DNA from: Symsagittifera roscoffensis
Lineage: Eukaryota > Xenacoelomorpha > Acoela > Convolutidae
DNA length: 64,000 bases
Direction: 5' to 3'
NCBI RefSeq assembly: GCF_963678635.1
Contig: NC_087071.1
Coordinates: forward strand, 3,487,624-3,551,623
Shown here: piece after piece, positions 20,988 through 33,399 of the stretch
Layout: every line of letters begins with the position of its first letter
How positions within the stretch are numbered: position 1 is the first letter of the stretch
The notes under the pieces: generated by a model
Told to the model about the DNA's origin: nothing
The model's database searches: none
What the model saw: only the letters and a program-made list of their open reading frames with translations
Made by a program: the position numbers and the translations under genes

Positions 20988-23900
20988 TTTCTAGCTAGAA
21001 ATAGCCTATATTTAGCTAATTACTGATCAGAATTAGGATGAGAAATAAAGAATTAAAGAAAATCCATGCGATATTTAAATGTTTCAAAAAGAATTTCTGA
21101 CCAGAAATTACATTAGACACAAAGTATTTCAGGTCAGAAATAAAGAATTTTCTCGGTACGGGTATCTGATTGGGACTTGAGATTTGAAGCTTTGTTTTAA
21201 AATGATTTGTCACATTTTGGGTACTGTAATGCGCTGCATGTTTTATCGCTTTTTCATCTTGTTATGCTACTGCTCATTCAGAGAATGAGTAGTTAAAATT
21301 GAAGAAAATCAACCCATCATCATTTCAAAAAAAAATTTTGAAAAAATGTTTTTAATTTTGATTTTCGGCCATTTTTTTTAAACATCAACACTCGTTTCAG
21401 TGATTAGGAGACCTCTTGTTGGCCCTTATACATATAATATGAAACTATTAAGCGGCCACGTTAAGTTGTGATGAAAATGGGCAACCTTGCTCCAACTTGA
21501 TCCTACTTGACCGGATAGAAGGACCGCTCGAGGAATCCCTGGTAAGATGATCTCAGCGGGCTCAATAATTTGAATACAATATGTTGATTTTTATATCTGA
21601 CCAGGACTTTTTTCGCTCAGCACTAGATACTTTCTATAGCAATTAGGTTTTTTTAATTTAACATCGTAATAATCACAAATCACTGCAACTCACAGTTTGA
21701 AATGATTTTTCAAGATAAGCGAAGGCCAAATATAAACTTGAGAAAAAATCCGGCAAAAAAAAACAAAAATTTTTGATTTTGTGTAATTCATTAGAAAAAT
21801 TTTTTATCATTTGCAATATAAGGTAAGTTTATATAAGAAATCATATGTTTTTACGATATTTTTTGTAAAGTAAACCCAATTTGACATCTCTTGGAAGAAG
21901 ATGCATGAAGCATAAGCAAAAAAAATTCAAGGTCTACATTTTATTATTTTTACTAAAGAGTTCTTATAACCAAAAAAGTTCGAAAAATTATACAATTGTT
22001 CCAGTTCGCACATTGACGTCCTGTGCTATATCATTTTTTGAGACGCGCGCTCTCTTAGAATTTTATAGATATTGTAGATGATAGGAACAAGGTTCCCTTG
22101 CGTATTTCCACTTCCGAAGGTTTTCAGATTATATCTAATAGAGCTGCTCTTAATTTGTTCTTAAATCGAAAAATGCACCATCATAGTATCCTTTTTTACA
22201 TATGTTTTTGAATGCTTGAACTAGCACCGATTCTTTCTCAATTGGACATTTTTGAGAAAAACTTCCGTCGATAATTAAGAGTAAAAAGCGATTTAATAAC
22301 TATTTTTAGAAGAAAATTGATAGTTATTGATCCCAAAAGATGTTTTTTGCTAATAAAGTTCGCTGATAGCAACTGAACAAGGGTACTGAAGGAAAACACG
22401 TACAAAAATCATAGCCATAATCAGACGTTATCAGTTCTAATTTTATCTCTGCCAGCAAATTGATCGTTCAATTGATACTATTTTCCTTCTACATTCCGTA
22501 GTTCCGGCTTAAAATTCTTGCAAAGTGAGTTCAATAGCGAAAACATGTAATACCCAGAAAGCAAGAGTAACCTTAATACATAGAACATTTCTGCTAGAAA
22601 ATCAAGAAAACCATGTTGCAGAAGCAAAACAGTGATAATCATCAGTTATGAAGAAGATTTTGTTGAATTTCAGCCTATGTCGAATAAATTTTTTTTAGTG
22701 TTTATCCGAAACCTAGTCAATTTTAGCAGTAAATTGTTCGATTTTTTATAATTGAATCTTAATTTATTTTTTATTAACGTGGAAAATTTCTCAGAGGTTG
22801 TAATTTTTGTACAAATTTGTGTGAATCATTGAGAAAAAACTTAAGGAGGAGTTAAAACATAGAGTTTTACAGAAAAATTTCAATGAATATTCTAATGATT
22901 GTTCAAATTAATTACGATTTTAAGTTAAATCCTCCCTGAAGTGGACAACAAAACCCTTTATTTTAAGCAAATAAAAAATTGAAAATGGAAAACTTTTTGT
23001 GGATTTGATTAATTTTTACTCTACTTTACGAAAATTTCAATATTTTCTGGAAGTTTCAATGTTACTTAAGCTGATATGAGCTTTCCTTTCAGTGTTCAGG
23101 GCAAAATATAAACCGCCTTTTGGCTCAAACCTTGCTACAATTTATCGTATTTCAAAGTTTTTGTATAATTGTCTCAATAGGATTCCATTAAAAATACAAT
23201 TTGAGCTCAAATTTAAACTGTTTATGTACGGTTTTTTTTCAGTTAGGTGAGAGGCAACAAAAAATCAACCAAAACTATGAGATTTCTGCAATTTGTTTCC
23301 AAAAACTTGAATTTTTTGCAATTTTTTTTATTTTTGCAATTTTTCCCAAAAAATTTGAAAAATTTTTCAAAGTTTCAGTAGGTTGAAATCATTATGAGCT
23401 TTACTTTTGATGTGCAGACCTTTATATAACCTGCTTCTGAGCTCACATTAGGGTAAATTTTATGATATCTTAACGCTTTGATTGAAAGTTGTGGAAAAAT
23501 CCTTTTTTTTTCAAAAAAAACCTAAAAACTTGAAACTTTGACTTTTTTTGAAGTTTCAGTAAACTTCAGCGTTATTTCAGGTAGATACAAAATAAGTTTA
23601 TCTAATAAATTAATTAACAGGTCGAATTATGACAAATCTTATTGTGTTTTGAAATTTTTATCAACATTTTTTGAAAAAAATCCCAATTTTTGCTCAAAAA
23701 CTCTGACCATTGACTCACCATGTACCAAAAAACCAATTAAAAGAACTTTTTTCCGAAATCTACACGTTAATAACAATTAAAATTTTTTAATAAGATAACG
23801 CGCGCCGAGTTTTTTGCGCGAAAAAAACTAGACAGTTCCAAACAAAAAACAGAAAAATCTCATTTGTTTTTCATTATCTTACCATCACACAAACCATGAA

Positions 23901-24283
23901 ACCTTACCATTGGTATTCCCTTTCTTAATACATTGTAGACTTTATACCCACTCTTAATACTTAACGAGGCTGACCCGAAATCAATAACGTATCTTAATAC
24001 ATAGGGTCCCCCCACCCAACCCACCAATTTAGCTTTAACATCTACTGCTTATCAGTAAATTTTTACAACCTGTGAAAAATCATTCTTTTACAGTTTTCGA
24101 AAGAATAGTCGAAAATATATTCTTTTTTGTGGAAATCCAATAAATGCTGAACAATTTTAACATCCGTCAAAACAACAACTTTATCGCCTTTATTACAAAG
24201 AATAGTGAAAAAATTTTTTTCTTGATTGTTTCAAACCACAGTCAACGTGTCGCTTTCATTCCGAATTTCGTAACTGGCTAGAT
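20988..24283. other. AT-rich stretch without recognisable genes
   Basis: No coding motif, RNA gene or large repeat was recognised. Frames at 21881-22081, 23201-23386 and 23538-23780 are Phe/Lys/Asn-rich products of base composition. A CGCGCG-containing patch at about 23800-23822 and three TCTTAATAC words between 23920 and 24000 are the only irregularities noted. Confidence 0.5.
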
Positions 24284-24927
24284 TCAGAAGTGGGGGGAAT
24301 TCGGCAAATCCTGCATATTACCTGTTGCGCTCGTACAACTGTTAGAAAGTGAAAACGCCGTTAAGTGAGAAAATTTGACCCTTGATAAAGGGGTAACAGA
24401 ATAACTTTTACACTGATAATGATCACCCAATAAGTCTAAAGAATCAGTTGCCCTACTAGTACTTTCAATCATATTACCTTCTTCCAATATTACCTGGTTT
24501 TCAAATTACGCAGAATTTGACACACGCACTCAAGCATTGAATTACAAAAATTTTAAAACATACAAAATTTGAATTAGTGCAAACAGATGCAAACTTTCTA
24601 CCCGATCTTGTTTTTTTTCACTGGAAAATCAAAATCATGCAATTGGTCAATAATTTTTCCAACATGGATATTTTTATTGGGACACAAACAAAACTCGTTA
24701 TCTTCACCAAAATATTTCTCACCGGAAGACACGGTTACTTTACCCTAACCCTTTACGAATTCAGAAACTGTTTGTAGTAATTCATTTCCAAACTTAGTCT
24801 TACTATCATTGTACTTCCAAATTGGGGCATGGGAGTGGTTTACAATTAACACAGGTGCTTGCAAGGAAAATGATTTGATTTCAACACTAACCTGTCTGTT
24901 AAAAACGGAGAAATTTAACTCAGACAT
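24284..24927 (-). pseudogene. Unassigned coding relic
   Basis: On the minus strand a frame starting with an ATG at 24927 continues in one phase for 110 codons to 24598, broken only by a TAG at 24745-24747. Its composition is protein-like, including VLIVNHSHAPIWKYNDSKT and, after the stop, FGEDNEFCLCPNKNIHVGK. A second frame (24487-24284) in another phase follows after about 110 bases, where a CCAG/GTAATATT sequence could be a splice junction. I do not recognise the family. The single stop in a frame with good coding character is the only evidence that it was once translated. Confidence 0.4.
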
Positions 24928-25084
24928 TTTTGATTAAGACCATTTATCCACGGGGGAAAGGACCAACACAAGAGCTGTACAGCTCATCACGGCGAACCGC
25001 TGTTGTGCCCCTCTTTAAGAACTACATGCATTTTTTTGGTTATTTTTCTGGGCTGGGTAATGTTGCCTCACCCTCAAGCAACGA

Positions 25085-25165
25085 GCACGGATCATGGTGG
25101 GCCTCGAACATCCGACCTTTCGGTTGAGAGGCGGCGACGTAACCACTTCACCACCGCTCACCTGT
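25085..25165 (-). other. tRNA-derived (SINE-like) sequence
   Basis: On the minus strand TGGTGAAGTGG (25153-25143) is an exact box A and TGTTCGAGGCC (25110-25100) a close box B, at the spacing of a class I tRNA. The sequence between them includes CCTCTCAACCGAAAGGTCGG, which fits an anticodon-arm and variable-loop region with a CTC-like anticodon. The acceptor arms do not pair convincingly, and a GC-richer tail (about 25055-25085) follows. This is typical of a tRNA-derived SINE head. Confidence 0.5.
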
Positions 25166-26059
25166 CAACGATATTACCAGGACACGACGTCCACTTACTC
25201 ATGCTAGTCCACTTATTTTTGGGGGTAAATCTTGCATCGCAACAAGCTTTCAACCACAAATCCTCTTGAAGTGTCTTCTAAAAATTCTCCGACTATGTCG
25301 AAAAAAAAACAGAAATTAATGCGTTCTGATACAGTGAGAACATGTATCTCTACAAAGACGAATTTGTGTAGACTTCCACTTTGCCTTTTTCAATTTCACT
25401 GATTGTCCTGGGGCTACGTTCCACAGCTTTCGCAATCAATGAAGGTATCCAGCAATATCCAGTCTATAAAAGCCACAGTGAAATAATCATGGATGTTCTT
25501 TTCAACCTCCATGATATAGTTTCTTGTAAAAAAAATATAATCAACTTATGTTCTCAACCTTATGTTAATATTTATACAAATACAAAACGTTGCGTTGGAT
25601 ACTAACATCCTTACCTATTCGTTGCAGTCGACGCAACAATTTAGAAACTGACCAGTTACTGAGTAATCAGTTCGATCTGAAGTCGATACAATTATTTCAA
25701 ATATTTTTCATTGCTTACCCAGAATCCCTGCTCAAAAACAAAACGTGGCACTACTAAACTAAATTAAAAACCTAACAAAGAACAAATTAGTACAAATAAA
25801 CTCAAATTGTTTAAACGAAAGTTTTATCAGTTAGATTAGATAGATCAATAAAAATGTAGCAAGGAGACTTTTGAAACAAATGAAAGGATAGGTATGAAGA
25901 GCAAAACAATGAACGTTTTTCATTTATCAGACGATTTGTTGTCTAGTTCAACTTCATGAATCTGCAAGAATTGGCAGCTTTCCCGAAAAAAACTAACAAG
26001 TTAATAAAAAACTGGGCAACGTTTTTTTTTTCATTTTGACGAGAAATATATTGGAACCA
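25166..26059. other. Intergenic stretch, nothing firm
   Basis: No gene can be supported. A minus-strand reading near 25380-25440 gives a helix-turn-helix-looking peptide (AKAVERSPRTISEIEKGK), but it has no transposase catalytic motif around it and the frame closes quickly. Confidence 0.45.
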
Positions 26060-26168
26060 GATTCTAAATAGACTTTATTATTGGTCATTATTCGTATATT
26101 TTATCCCTATGAAATATTGAATACTAACCAATCATACTCTATCAAACTAACAACCCACTTATTTGTAA

Positions 26169-26196
26169 GTGCTGAAAATACTTGTAATGTCAGCAC
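26169..26196. promoter_or_regulatory. LTR hairpin of element B
   Basis: GTGCTGAAAATAC / GTAATGTCAGCAC around two bases: the same palindrome as at 6263-6290, with two mismatches. Both copies lie about 100 bases from the LTR edge. Confidence 0.6.
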
Positions 26197-26387
26197 CAGA
26201 GAGAATTGAACTTAACTTACAACTTAGTTGCTTTCTCCAAGAGACCGACTCGTAACAAACCAGTATACTCTATAATATCGGTATTAGACTAAGAAGTTGA
26301 ACGAATCTATCCGGCCCAAAATAAAATACCGTCGTGACGAGCAGACGGTGTAACCTATTTGAAATTACTCTATGAGTATAACCAACT

Positions 26388-26701
26388 AGGTCATAATTCA
26401 TCTGGTGCCACCAGAAGTCTCGAACAAGACCTTAAGCAAATTAGATCAGAACTAACCAAAACATTAGATTAGAATTAGACAAGAAAACATTTCCAAAAAC
26501 GTCATTACATGACAAAAATTTAATTGAAATGTCTCTACGACTCAATAGATCAGAGCCAATATTCCGAACAATACGAGAACTACCCAGTATTGGAAGAAGA
26601 CCTCGGAAAAGAGACAACATACGACTGGAACGAAATCTACCAATAAGTTTCATGGTCAAACGGCAAAAGCCAACTCACATTTTATATTTCGAATTTTACT
26701 A
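26388..26701 (+). pseudogene. Conserved reading frame inside the LTR of element B
   Basis: Counterpart of the frame at 5666-6019. Downstream of a NSSGATRSLEQDLK segment it carries two TAG stops and a frameshift. It then encodes SLRLNRSEPIFRTIRELPSI and a basic RRPRKRDN run, and ends at a TAG just after 26697. Roughly two thirds of residues in the alignable core match element A, and changes tend to be conservative, which is unexpected for non-coding LTR sequence. Function unknown; a basic accessory peptide or an Env tail overlapping the LTR are possible. Confidence 0.4.
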
Positions 26702-27230
26702 GCAAAAATTTAGATTTTCTTTCACTCATATAGAATGTTTGAAGAAAAGACTTCAACGATCATTATAGGCGCTAAATCTATAAAATGTACAATGACGACT
26801 GATAAAAACATCTCTAAACGTTCTTCATAAATCTGTAGTAAATCTTAAAAAAATTTGGAAAGTTATTTATTGAATATAAAATTATACAAAAACTAGTTAG
26901 AATAAAAAACAAATTTTTATTATATAAAAATCATTTCTGCACGCCAGCATCATCACCTAAAACATAACAGCAAACCATAAAACTACTAACATTACAAAAA
27001 ATGAAAACTTAATCTTTTTTTCAATTCAATTTTTACTTGAATTATCAAGGCTTATCCTTGTTTTTACTTAAATTTAACGTATTTAAAGCAACAGATCATC
27101 AAGGCTTCTCTTGGATCTTTAATTAAATTTCACTTAAATTAAATTTAAATCAAATTATTTTTACCCAAATATTCTGATCATCAAGGCTTATCCTGGGATC
27201 AAATAGAACAATTTTTTTCTCCCCCCTCTC

Positions 27231-27721
27231 AAATTACAAAGTGTCTAACGACCTTAAACGTCAATTTACTATCCAACCCTTACTTGAGACCCAGGACTAA
27301 CAGAAATTTTTCAAAAAATCAACCATTTCAAAATAAACAGTGAAAAAATTCCGTTGTTAATCCTTCACTTCATCCCCCCTCTTAGCTGACCCAGGATAAT
27401 ACTCAAACTTAGTAAGTTTAAAATAGTGTCTAACGAACTACTTGCGTTCTAATTATACCTGAACCTTGTGGGTTGATTTACTATTCTCCATCCCTTGATC
27501 ACACATCACTACCCCTAAGTAAGATTTAAAAATTTCACCCTTAGCTTAGACTAGCCACCAGAAAGTAAACATCATTCTCACGAATCGATATATATTTACT
27601 CTTTTCTCCAATCCTAAAATACATGACCCCAGTTAAGCTAACCATTAAAAATTTTATGAACTAACTGTTTAAGACATTAGAATTCACTAGTCCCAATCTT
27701 GCATCCACCATCCTAAACATT
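27231..27721 (+). other. 5' leader of element B
   Basis: Non-coding sequence between LTR and gag. It is colinear with element A's leader, for example the block around GAGACCCAGGACTAACAG at about 27286-27303 and GAACCTTGTGGGTTGATTTA near 27462. No convincing primer binding site was identified. Confidence 0.5.
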
Positions 27722-28132
27722 ATGCCAAGAGACAATTTAGGGAATAAACAATTAGTTACACTACACAACTGTATAATGAACGACGAAAGATACGATCTTG
27801 CAGTCACACCACGCAGACAAACAATAGGATATATGAGAACAAAACGACAAACACTTGGGAAGAAAATCATAAGCAAACAAAAACAAAATATTCGAAAACG
27901 ATTTTCAAAGCAAAGAAACACAGTCTCCAAATCAGAAACCAGTGAAATACAAGAATTTTACAAGTTAAAGGATTCGATAGATGAAAATCACCAAGTTAAC
28001 GATCAATTATATTTTTCTGACTCAGAAATTACATCACAGTCATCAATAAAAGAAAAAAGAAGAATGAAAAAAGACATATACAAACAAACCAGTACGCCCT
28101 TACAATTGGAAACAACCAAGAAAACACATTGA
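27722..28132 (+). pseudogene. gag: Gag N-terminus of element B
   Basis: An ATG at 27722 opens a 136-codon frame that is Lys/Arg/Gln-rich, with KRQTLGKK, a basic RKRFSKQRNTVSKSE block and an acidic DQLYFSDSE patch. The matching frame in element A (4274-4684) has the same order. It is the first ATG frame after the leader, so I take it as the Gag start. It ends at a TGA at 28130-28132 where element A's frame continues with LYNWSQPIGHINNYFL; in B the equivalent sequence lies beyond the stop in another phase. Confidence 0.6.
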
Positions 28133-28383
28133 AAGTTACACACTGACAGTCACAAAACACAAAAATGATTCGAAATGAAGAAAAATAAGAAGAAAACTCC
28201 ATCCTCTGATTTTTCGTAAACCCACTAGCTGAAGATAGAGGACAAATACAACTTTGTCAAAAATTAATCTCAAATTTATCTGAAAATGGAGATAGTCCAT
28301 GTACAAGAGAATTCCCAGAAGGAAAAATCAAAAGACAACTATTTAACCACTATATAAGAATAATATGTAACATCACACAACAA

Positions 28384-28745
28384 TGCGGAATTTCACCATA
28401 GAAATCAGTTCACCAAATATATTTAATGGTAGATATCTAATTCAAACAGATGACCGAGATATTGAATTTCCAAAAGTATTCAATGAATGCATAAAAACTA
28501 TGTAACATCAAAACTCACAAAGAGCAATTTCAGTATTCACCAATGATGTACTTTCAATTATTTATAGGTATTTATCTATATTGGAAAGAACAGAATCTCT
28601 AGGAGATTCACCAGTCCAAACATCTCAACATACAACTGTAAGACACGAAATTGCAACATTTTTTCGAATTTTTGAACGCAATCCGTAGAAATTTTACAAG
28701 TAATGAAATCACGCAACATGATAAACACGATTTACAAAAACTCGT
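28384..28745 (+). pseudogene. gag: Gag helical segment of element B
   Basis: Broken frames encode FTNDVLSIIYRYLSILERTE and a TSQHTTVRHEIATFFRIFE segment, equivalent to element A's 3715-3993. Stops occur at about 28502 and 28686, and several more follow. No separate function is assignable; it sits between the N-terminal and Pro/Thr-rich parts of Gag. Confidence 0.5.
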
Positions 28746-28805
28746 AGCGTGATTTAAAATTGATTATTTTACACATAATATAGACGTCATTTCACGAGCA
28801 AGAAG

Positions 28806-29540
28806 TTGACGCAGCTCACATTTGACGCAGCACCTTTAAAATATAATTCATTTCTTCCCGATAGAGCAGGAAACAATAGTTTAATTTCAACCTTCATACA
28901 GCAAGAAAACCTGAGCGGAACTAGAAATCCTACACAGCAAGATACCCAAACCCCATCACATCTTGTAAGTGAAGAAATAGTTGAAGGAGTAACAACTACA
29001 GCACAACAATGTATCTCACCTATTCATCCAAATCTTACAACTCCAAGACGAAAAAATCCAACATTACCACAGGTAACGTTACAATCTACTGTAAAATCCC
29101 CTTTTGTTCCAAAATATACGCAAATGGATAATCAAACATTCAGACCCATGGCGAAACCAACACAAAAACAAAGATCATTCTATAGAAATAATTTTGCAGA
29201 ACAAAATTATAACTATGTAAAAAGACCACACGTAACTAAGTCCTCTAGTACAAACACTCAAAACCATCATTTATTCTCACAAAATCAAAATCTACAACAA
29301 CCATCATCAAACTGAGTAAATTTTAATGACTATCTACAGAATTCACAAGATCGAAGTGAAAACTATGCATTTTTTCAAAAAAAAAACAAAAATAAAACAA
29401 AACGAAATCATACTAGGCATCAAACACCTTATTACACAGCTAATTATTTTCCATCAGACGACGAGGAATTTTATAATCAGAATCATCAACGATTTTATCA
29501 AAACCTTACAACATAGATCAACCATTTATTTTTTAACCAT
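28806..29540 (+). pseudogene. gag: Gag Pro/Thr/Gln-rich region of element B
   Basis: A 169-codon frame (to 29315), rich in Pro, Thr, Asn and Gln, contains SPIHPNLTTP and FAEQNYNYV motifs shared with element A at 3051-3383. A second broken segment (29320-29540) matches element A at 2767-3018, including the SDDE patch. This is probably a disordered linker of Gag. There is no catalytic motif. Confidence 0.55.
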
Positions 29541-29597
29541 ATAGGCAAAAAGAACAAATATTTCAACCTAGACCCATTTTAACATCCCAGAATAATA

Positions 29598-30240
29598 ATG
29601 TTCAATCACAAAACCCAGTTGATACACAATCTTACCAAGCAACTCAAATGCATAATGAAATTCCACTACCATTTTATCTTCAACAACTTGAAAAAACAAA
29701 GGATCAACTTGCAAATGCCAAATGTTGACTCTTCAATTCTAATGACTATGAATCTATACCTAATGGTCGGATCATCAATATCATCAAATAAACCACTAAT
29801 GAAATTCACAGGCACAGACCCTGAATATTCTGTAGAAAATTATCTAAATGCAGTCCCAGCAAATCTAGTTTTAAACATAGGACATGAACCATTAAATACG
29901 TCAATTCATCAAAACTGGATACATAGACGCAGAGCATCAATCCAAGCCACACTTGATGGCGCAGCCCAAAAATAGTTTTCAGTTTTACCCTTAGATATAA
30001 AATCAGATTGGAAAAATTCATACGAAAGTTTTCAAAAATGTTTGACTCTGAGAAAAACAAACAGCATCAAACAGTTTCATGCAATGAAATTTGGAGACTA
30101 CCAAATGAAACAGTTAAACAACTCGATGTAGAACTCAAACAATAGTTCGAAAAGCATATTCACTCAACACTCATGACTATAAAATTACAAAGATGACAGA
30201 AATCTTAATGATGACTCTAACACCTCAATTACGAAAATAA
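29598..30240 (+). pseudogene. gag: Gag capsid core of element B
   Basis: 29598-29975 encodes a capsid segment with KFTGTDPEYSVENYLNAV and WIHRRRASIQATLDGAAQK. It then meets a TAG in place of the Trp codon that element A retains, and continues in shifted frames with SVLPLDIKSDWK and LPNETVKQL-like segments. It aligns residue by residue with element A's 2596-1970. The Trp-to-stop change, frameshifts and an extra stop near 30238 show that it is dead. Confidence 0.75.
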
Positions 30241-30489
30241 GCAATCAAAAAGAAAGCATCACATCCTTCCTCAATTCCAGAACCAGATTTAGACTTAAGA
30301 ACGCTAGTAGATAAACTAGAACAAGCCGAAATCATAATGAATTTGGAAGAAATAGAAAACTTGAAGTTACAATATGTAAACAACATCCAAACGACTACTT
30401 CACAATTAAATCATTTTCATGACTCCGATCCAGAATTAGCTGAAAAAACTACTGAAACGTTAAATATATACGCAAAAACCCAAAGTTTA

Positions 30490-31240
30490 AAGGTAAACCA
30501 TCGTTCATAAAATGGTGTAACTGTTGCCGAAGATACGGACACAGTTTTGCCGAATACACACAAAAACAGCAACACAATCAAAACTAACCCTAAAAGTACA
30601 GAGAATCAAACAAATCATTTCATCAGTACATGAGGAAAGATCAAAATTTACCCAGCAAAAAAACTCACAGTAATAATAGTTCTGCAAAAAAAACACTTTT
30701 AATTAACTCAAATTGTTCCAGAAATCAATCACTTTATAATTCAAACTAGAGAAGACGATAACCGAAACAAAGAAATTCCGGTAATTTCTCGCAAAACAGA
30801 TATAGTCTATCAAATAGTCGAAATAATCAGTACCGAAACAACTGTTCACAATCAAATTCAAACCGACCAGAATTTTTGTTTGAAACCAGTTCCCATTCAC
30901 ACTCTAGGAATAGACACTATTCCAATGATAGATCAAGAAACTCTTTGTACACTAGAAAAAAAAATTATTCCAATAATAGGAAAAGACGTTCACCAAATAA
31001 TCGAAATCAAAATATCAAAACAAAAGATCACGAGATTATTCTAACAATATACCAAAGTATCAGTGAAATCATTATAACAACTATCAAAATAGATCAGGCG
31101 ATAATTCAAAAAATAGGTTTTCGAACTATAACAAAAGACAAAGAAACAACTCTCAGTCACCACATAGGAATAACACACGTTAACCAGATTCTCAAAACAA
31201 AATTAGGAGCAACGCACCAAAACATTAAAGACAAATAAAT
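30490..31240 (+). pseudogene. gag: Gag nucleocapsid region of element B
   Basis: At about 30510-30560 the zinc knuckle reads C-x2-C-x4-H-x4-Y (CNCCRRYGHSFAEY): the last Cys has become Tyr, so the knuckle is broken, unlike element A's. Downstream, shifted frames encode the same Arg/Ser/Asn/Tyr-rich tail (SNDRSRNSLYTRKKNYSNN). The tail is shorter and more mutated than in A. Confidence 0.65.
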
Positions 31241-31589
31241 CAATTACGAACAACTGAAGAAGTCAAATTAGACCCCCCTAATTACCCCCTGGAAAGTACA
31301 TAATTACAACTAAATCACATCAATTGCGAATCCACAGACAGTGAAAGCGATACATAGAATGCAAGCTCAATTACAAGATAAATGTTGAAAATGACTACGA
31401 AACTCCTATATATGAACCACCATTTCATTCCCATATCTATGAAAATCCTACAGACCTTCTTTTAATTTATTATACAAGACCTATAAATAATAACAAAATC
31501 ATAGAGCAAATAGTAGAAGAAGAAACGAGAATAAGCGAACCTGTAGAAGAACCTGTACCATGTTCTTGTACAAACCACATCTACCAAAA

Positions 31590-32146
31590 CGTACCAAAGG
31601 AACCGCCTAGAGAAAAAATTTGGACAATTCCATTCCTCTTAGAAATACCAAAGAGCAAAGAACTTCAACTACCAGATCTTGAAATTGATTCTTTAACAGA
31701 TTCCGGAGCAGATTCAAACATCATCAGCATTCCCACTTGAAATGATATTAAAATGTTGCATCCAAATTAATACCTTTAGAGACAGCAAGCAGATTAGGAA
31801 CAGCGCAAGGCTCAACCCTAACAAACTACAAAAAAATCCAATTTTTCTTCGTCCCACTAAAAAAATGGAACAAAACGAACTCTTGAACAAACCATTTGAG
31901 CAACCCTTCCATATCACAGATATAAAACACAATATCATCGGATTTCCATTTATCACTAAATATATACCAAATATTAGTATCATAGACAGCAAAATTGATA
32001 TAAAAAACAAATATAGAAAAATGAATAACACAGCTTTAACATTCTTCCAAAGAATGAACAAACAACGGCCAATTTTCTCAAAATTTTACCCTATATACAA
32101 TAAAGAAAAATTTAAACTCAGACATCATTTCCTAACATGTCTATAA
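31590..32146 (+). pseudogene. pol: Aspartic protease of element B
   Basis: The segment around 31620-31735 encodes WTIPFLLEIPKSKEL and then a LTDSGADSNII motif, the DSGA form of the retropepsin active site (Asp at about 31697). A frameshift and a stop follow. The next frame (31742-32146) contains DIKHNIIGFPFITKYI, which resembles the flap-to-C-terminal part of a retropepsin (hydrophobic-hydrophobic-Gly). The enzyme would cut the Gag-Pol polyprotein. Frame breaks make it inactive. Confidence 0.65.
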
Positions 32147-32149
32147 GAA

Positions 32150-33350
32150 TTCACCATATGAAATAACACTAACTCTAGGACTTTTAGGCTATTGTGAAAT
32201 AAACGCGACCAGTTCTCCCACTAAAGAAGTAGCGTATAGAACAAATAATATAAAACAACTATTAGATATATGTCAGTCAACGTTTCTTGACGAAAAATTA
32301 TCTATAAAAAGTTTCATAAACAATGAACAAAGGAGTACAGACTACTTCACAAAAATACCTTATGTTGAACCAACATTTAAAATATCAAAAGATACAGAAG
32401 AACAACAAAAGATCTTGACAATGTTCAAATTTCAACACTCTCAGATAACACAAAACGAAATTGAACAATTAGCCCATTTACTATTAAAATACCCAAAAGT
32501 TTCTGCAACATCTAAAATTGACGTTGGAAAAATAAATTCACCACTACATCTACCTTGAAACCTGATGCAGTTTTCAAAAAAACAAAGAGCAAGCAAAGTA
32601 CCAATTCACTTACACGACAAAGTTAATAGATTATTAGACATACTAGAACAATATGAAATAACTTCTCCAGTAAACAAAGAAGAACAGCCAAAGGAAACAG
32701 ATTTATCAATCCTGTTATCTTCCTAGCCAAAGGAGAATCATAAAACTAGTTCTAGATGCTAGATATCTCAATTCACTTATTGATGAATCTATATGTAATT
32801 AGCTCATTGAACCAATTCAAGTATTTCTAACAAAAATAAACGGTAATTATCTCACAGCAGCAGACATGAATAGCATTTATAATCAAAAGCCGTTAGACGA
32901 CCAGTCACGACGATCAACACAATTTGTTATCGAAATCAAAAGTATGAGTTCAATAGATTATTCTATGGTATCTCCATAGGACCAGCAGCTTTCTCAGCGT
33001 TTATGAGTGTTCAGACAACTCATACTCAAGAAAAACGCAATTACATATTTAGACGATGTTTTTATGCAATCACAAACCAAAAAAGAAAGGTTCACAGTTT
33101 TAGAAAAATTAATTCAGATATTACAAAACAAAAACATGAAAGGAGCCCCAGATAAATCACACTTTTTCCTAACACCTGTAAAGTTTCTTGGACACATTAT
33201 AGAAAAAAACTACATTAAATCTCGTATAGATACAATCCAAAAACTTTAACCACCATCTAACAAAAAAAATCCAACAATTTCCTGGAATGTTGAACTTCTT
33301 AAGTATATACGTATATAAGATGGAACTATACTTTTCTACAACATTCTTAG
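32150..33350 (+). pseudogene. pol: Reverse transcriptase of element B
   Basis: Fragments in several phases follow the Ty3/Gypsy RT order: LLLKYPKVSATSKIDVGKI and KVNRLLDILEQYEI (fingers, 32470-32680), VLDARYLNSLIDES (about 32750), a palm segment with MNSIYNQKPLDDQS near 32870 in place of the usual Asp/Ala residues, FYGISIGPAAFSAFM (32960-33005), then YLDDVFMQSQTKKERF with the catalytic YLDD at 33045-33056, and SHFFLTPVKFLGHII. The thumb/connection GMLNFLSIYVYKMEL follows at about 33285-33325. Many stops. Confidence 0.85.
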
Positions 33351-33399
33351 ACAACAAAACAGTTTTGACAACTAAAATCTTAGCACAAATATAAAACCA

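Larger units (their letters stand above)
26060..27230 (+). repeat. 5' LTR of element B
   Basis: Colinear with element A's LTR (5231-6385, opposite strand). Shared landmarks in order: an ATTGAATA(C/T)TAACCAATCA block, the ACCCACTTATTTGTAAGTGCTG hairpin arm, a conserved Arg-rich reading frame, an AT-rich tract with TATTGAATATAAAA near 26870 (polyadenylation-like), and three copies of ATCAAGGCTT(A/C)TC(C/T)T(T/G)GGATC at about 27043, 27095 and 27178. Edges are approximate because no paired LTR is available. Confidence 0.7.

Noticed and set aside
25380-25440. Helix-turn-helix-like peptide suggesting a Tc1/mariner transposase
   Set aside because: Only about 18 residues look right, no DDE/D catalytic segment or terminal inverted repeats were found, and the frame closes at once.
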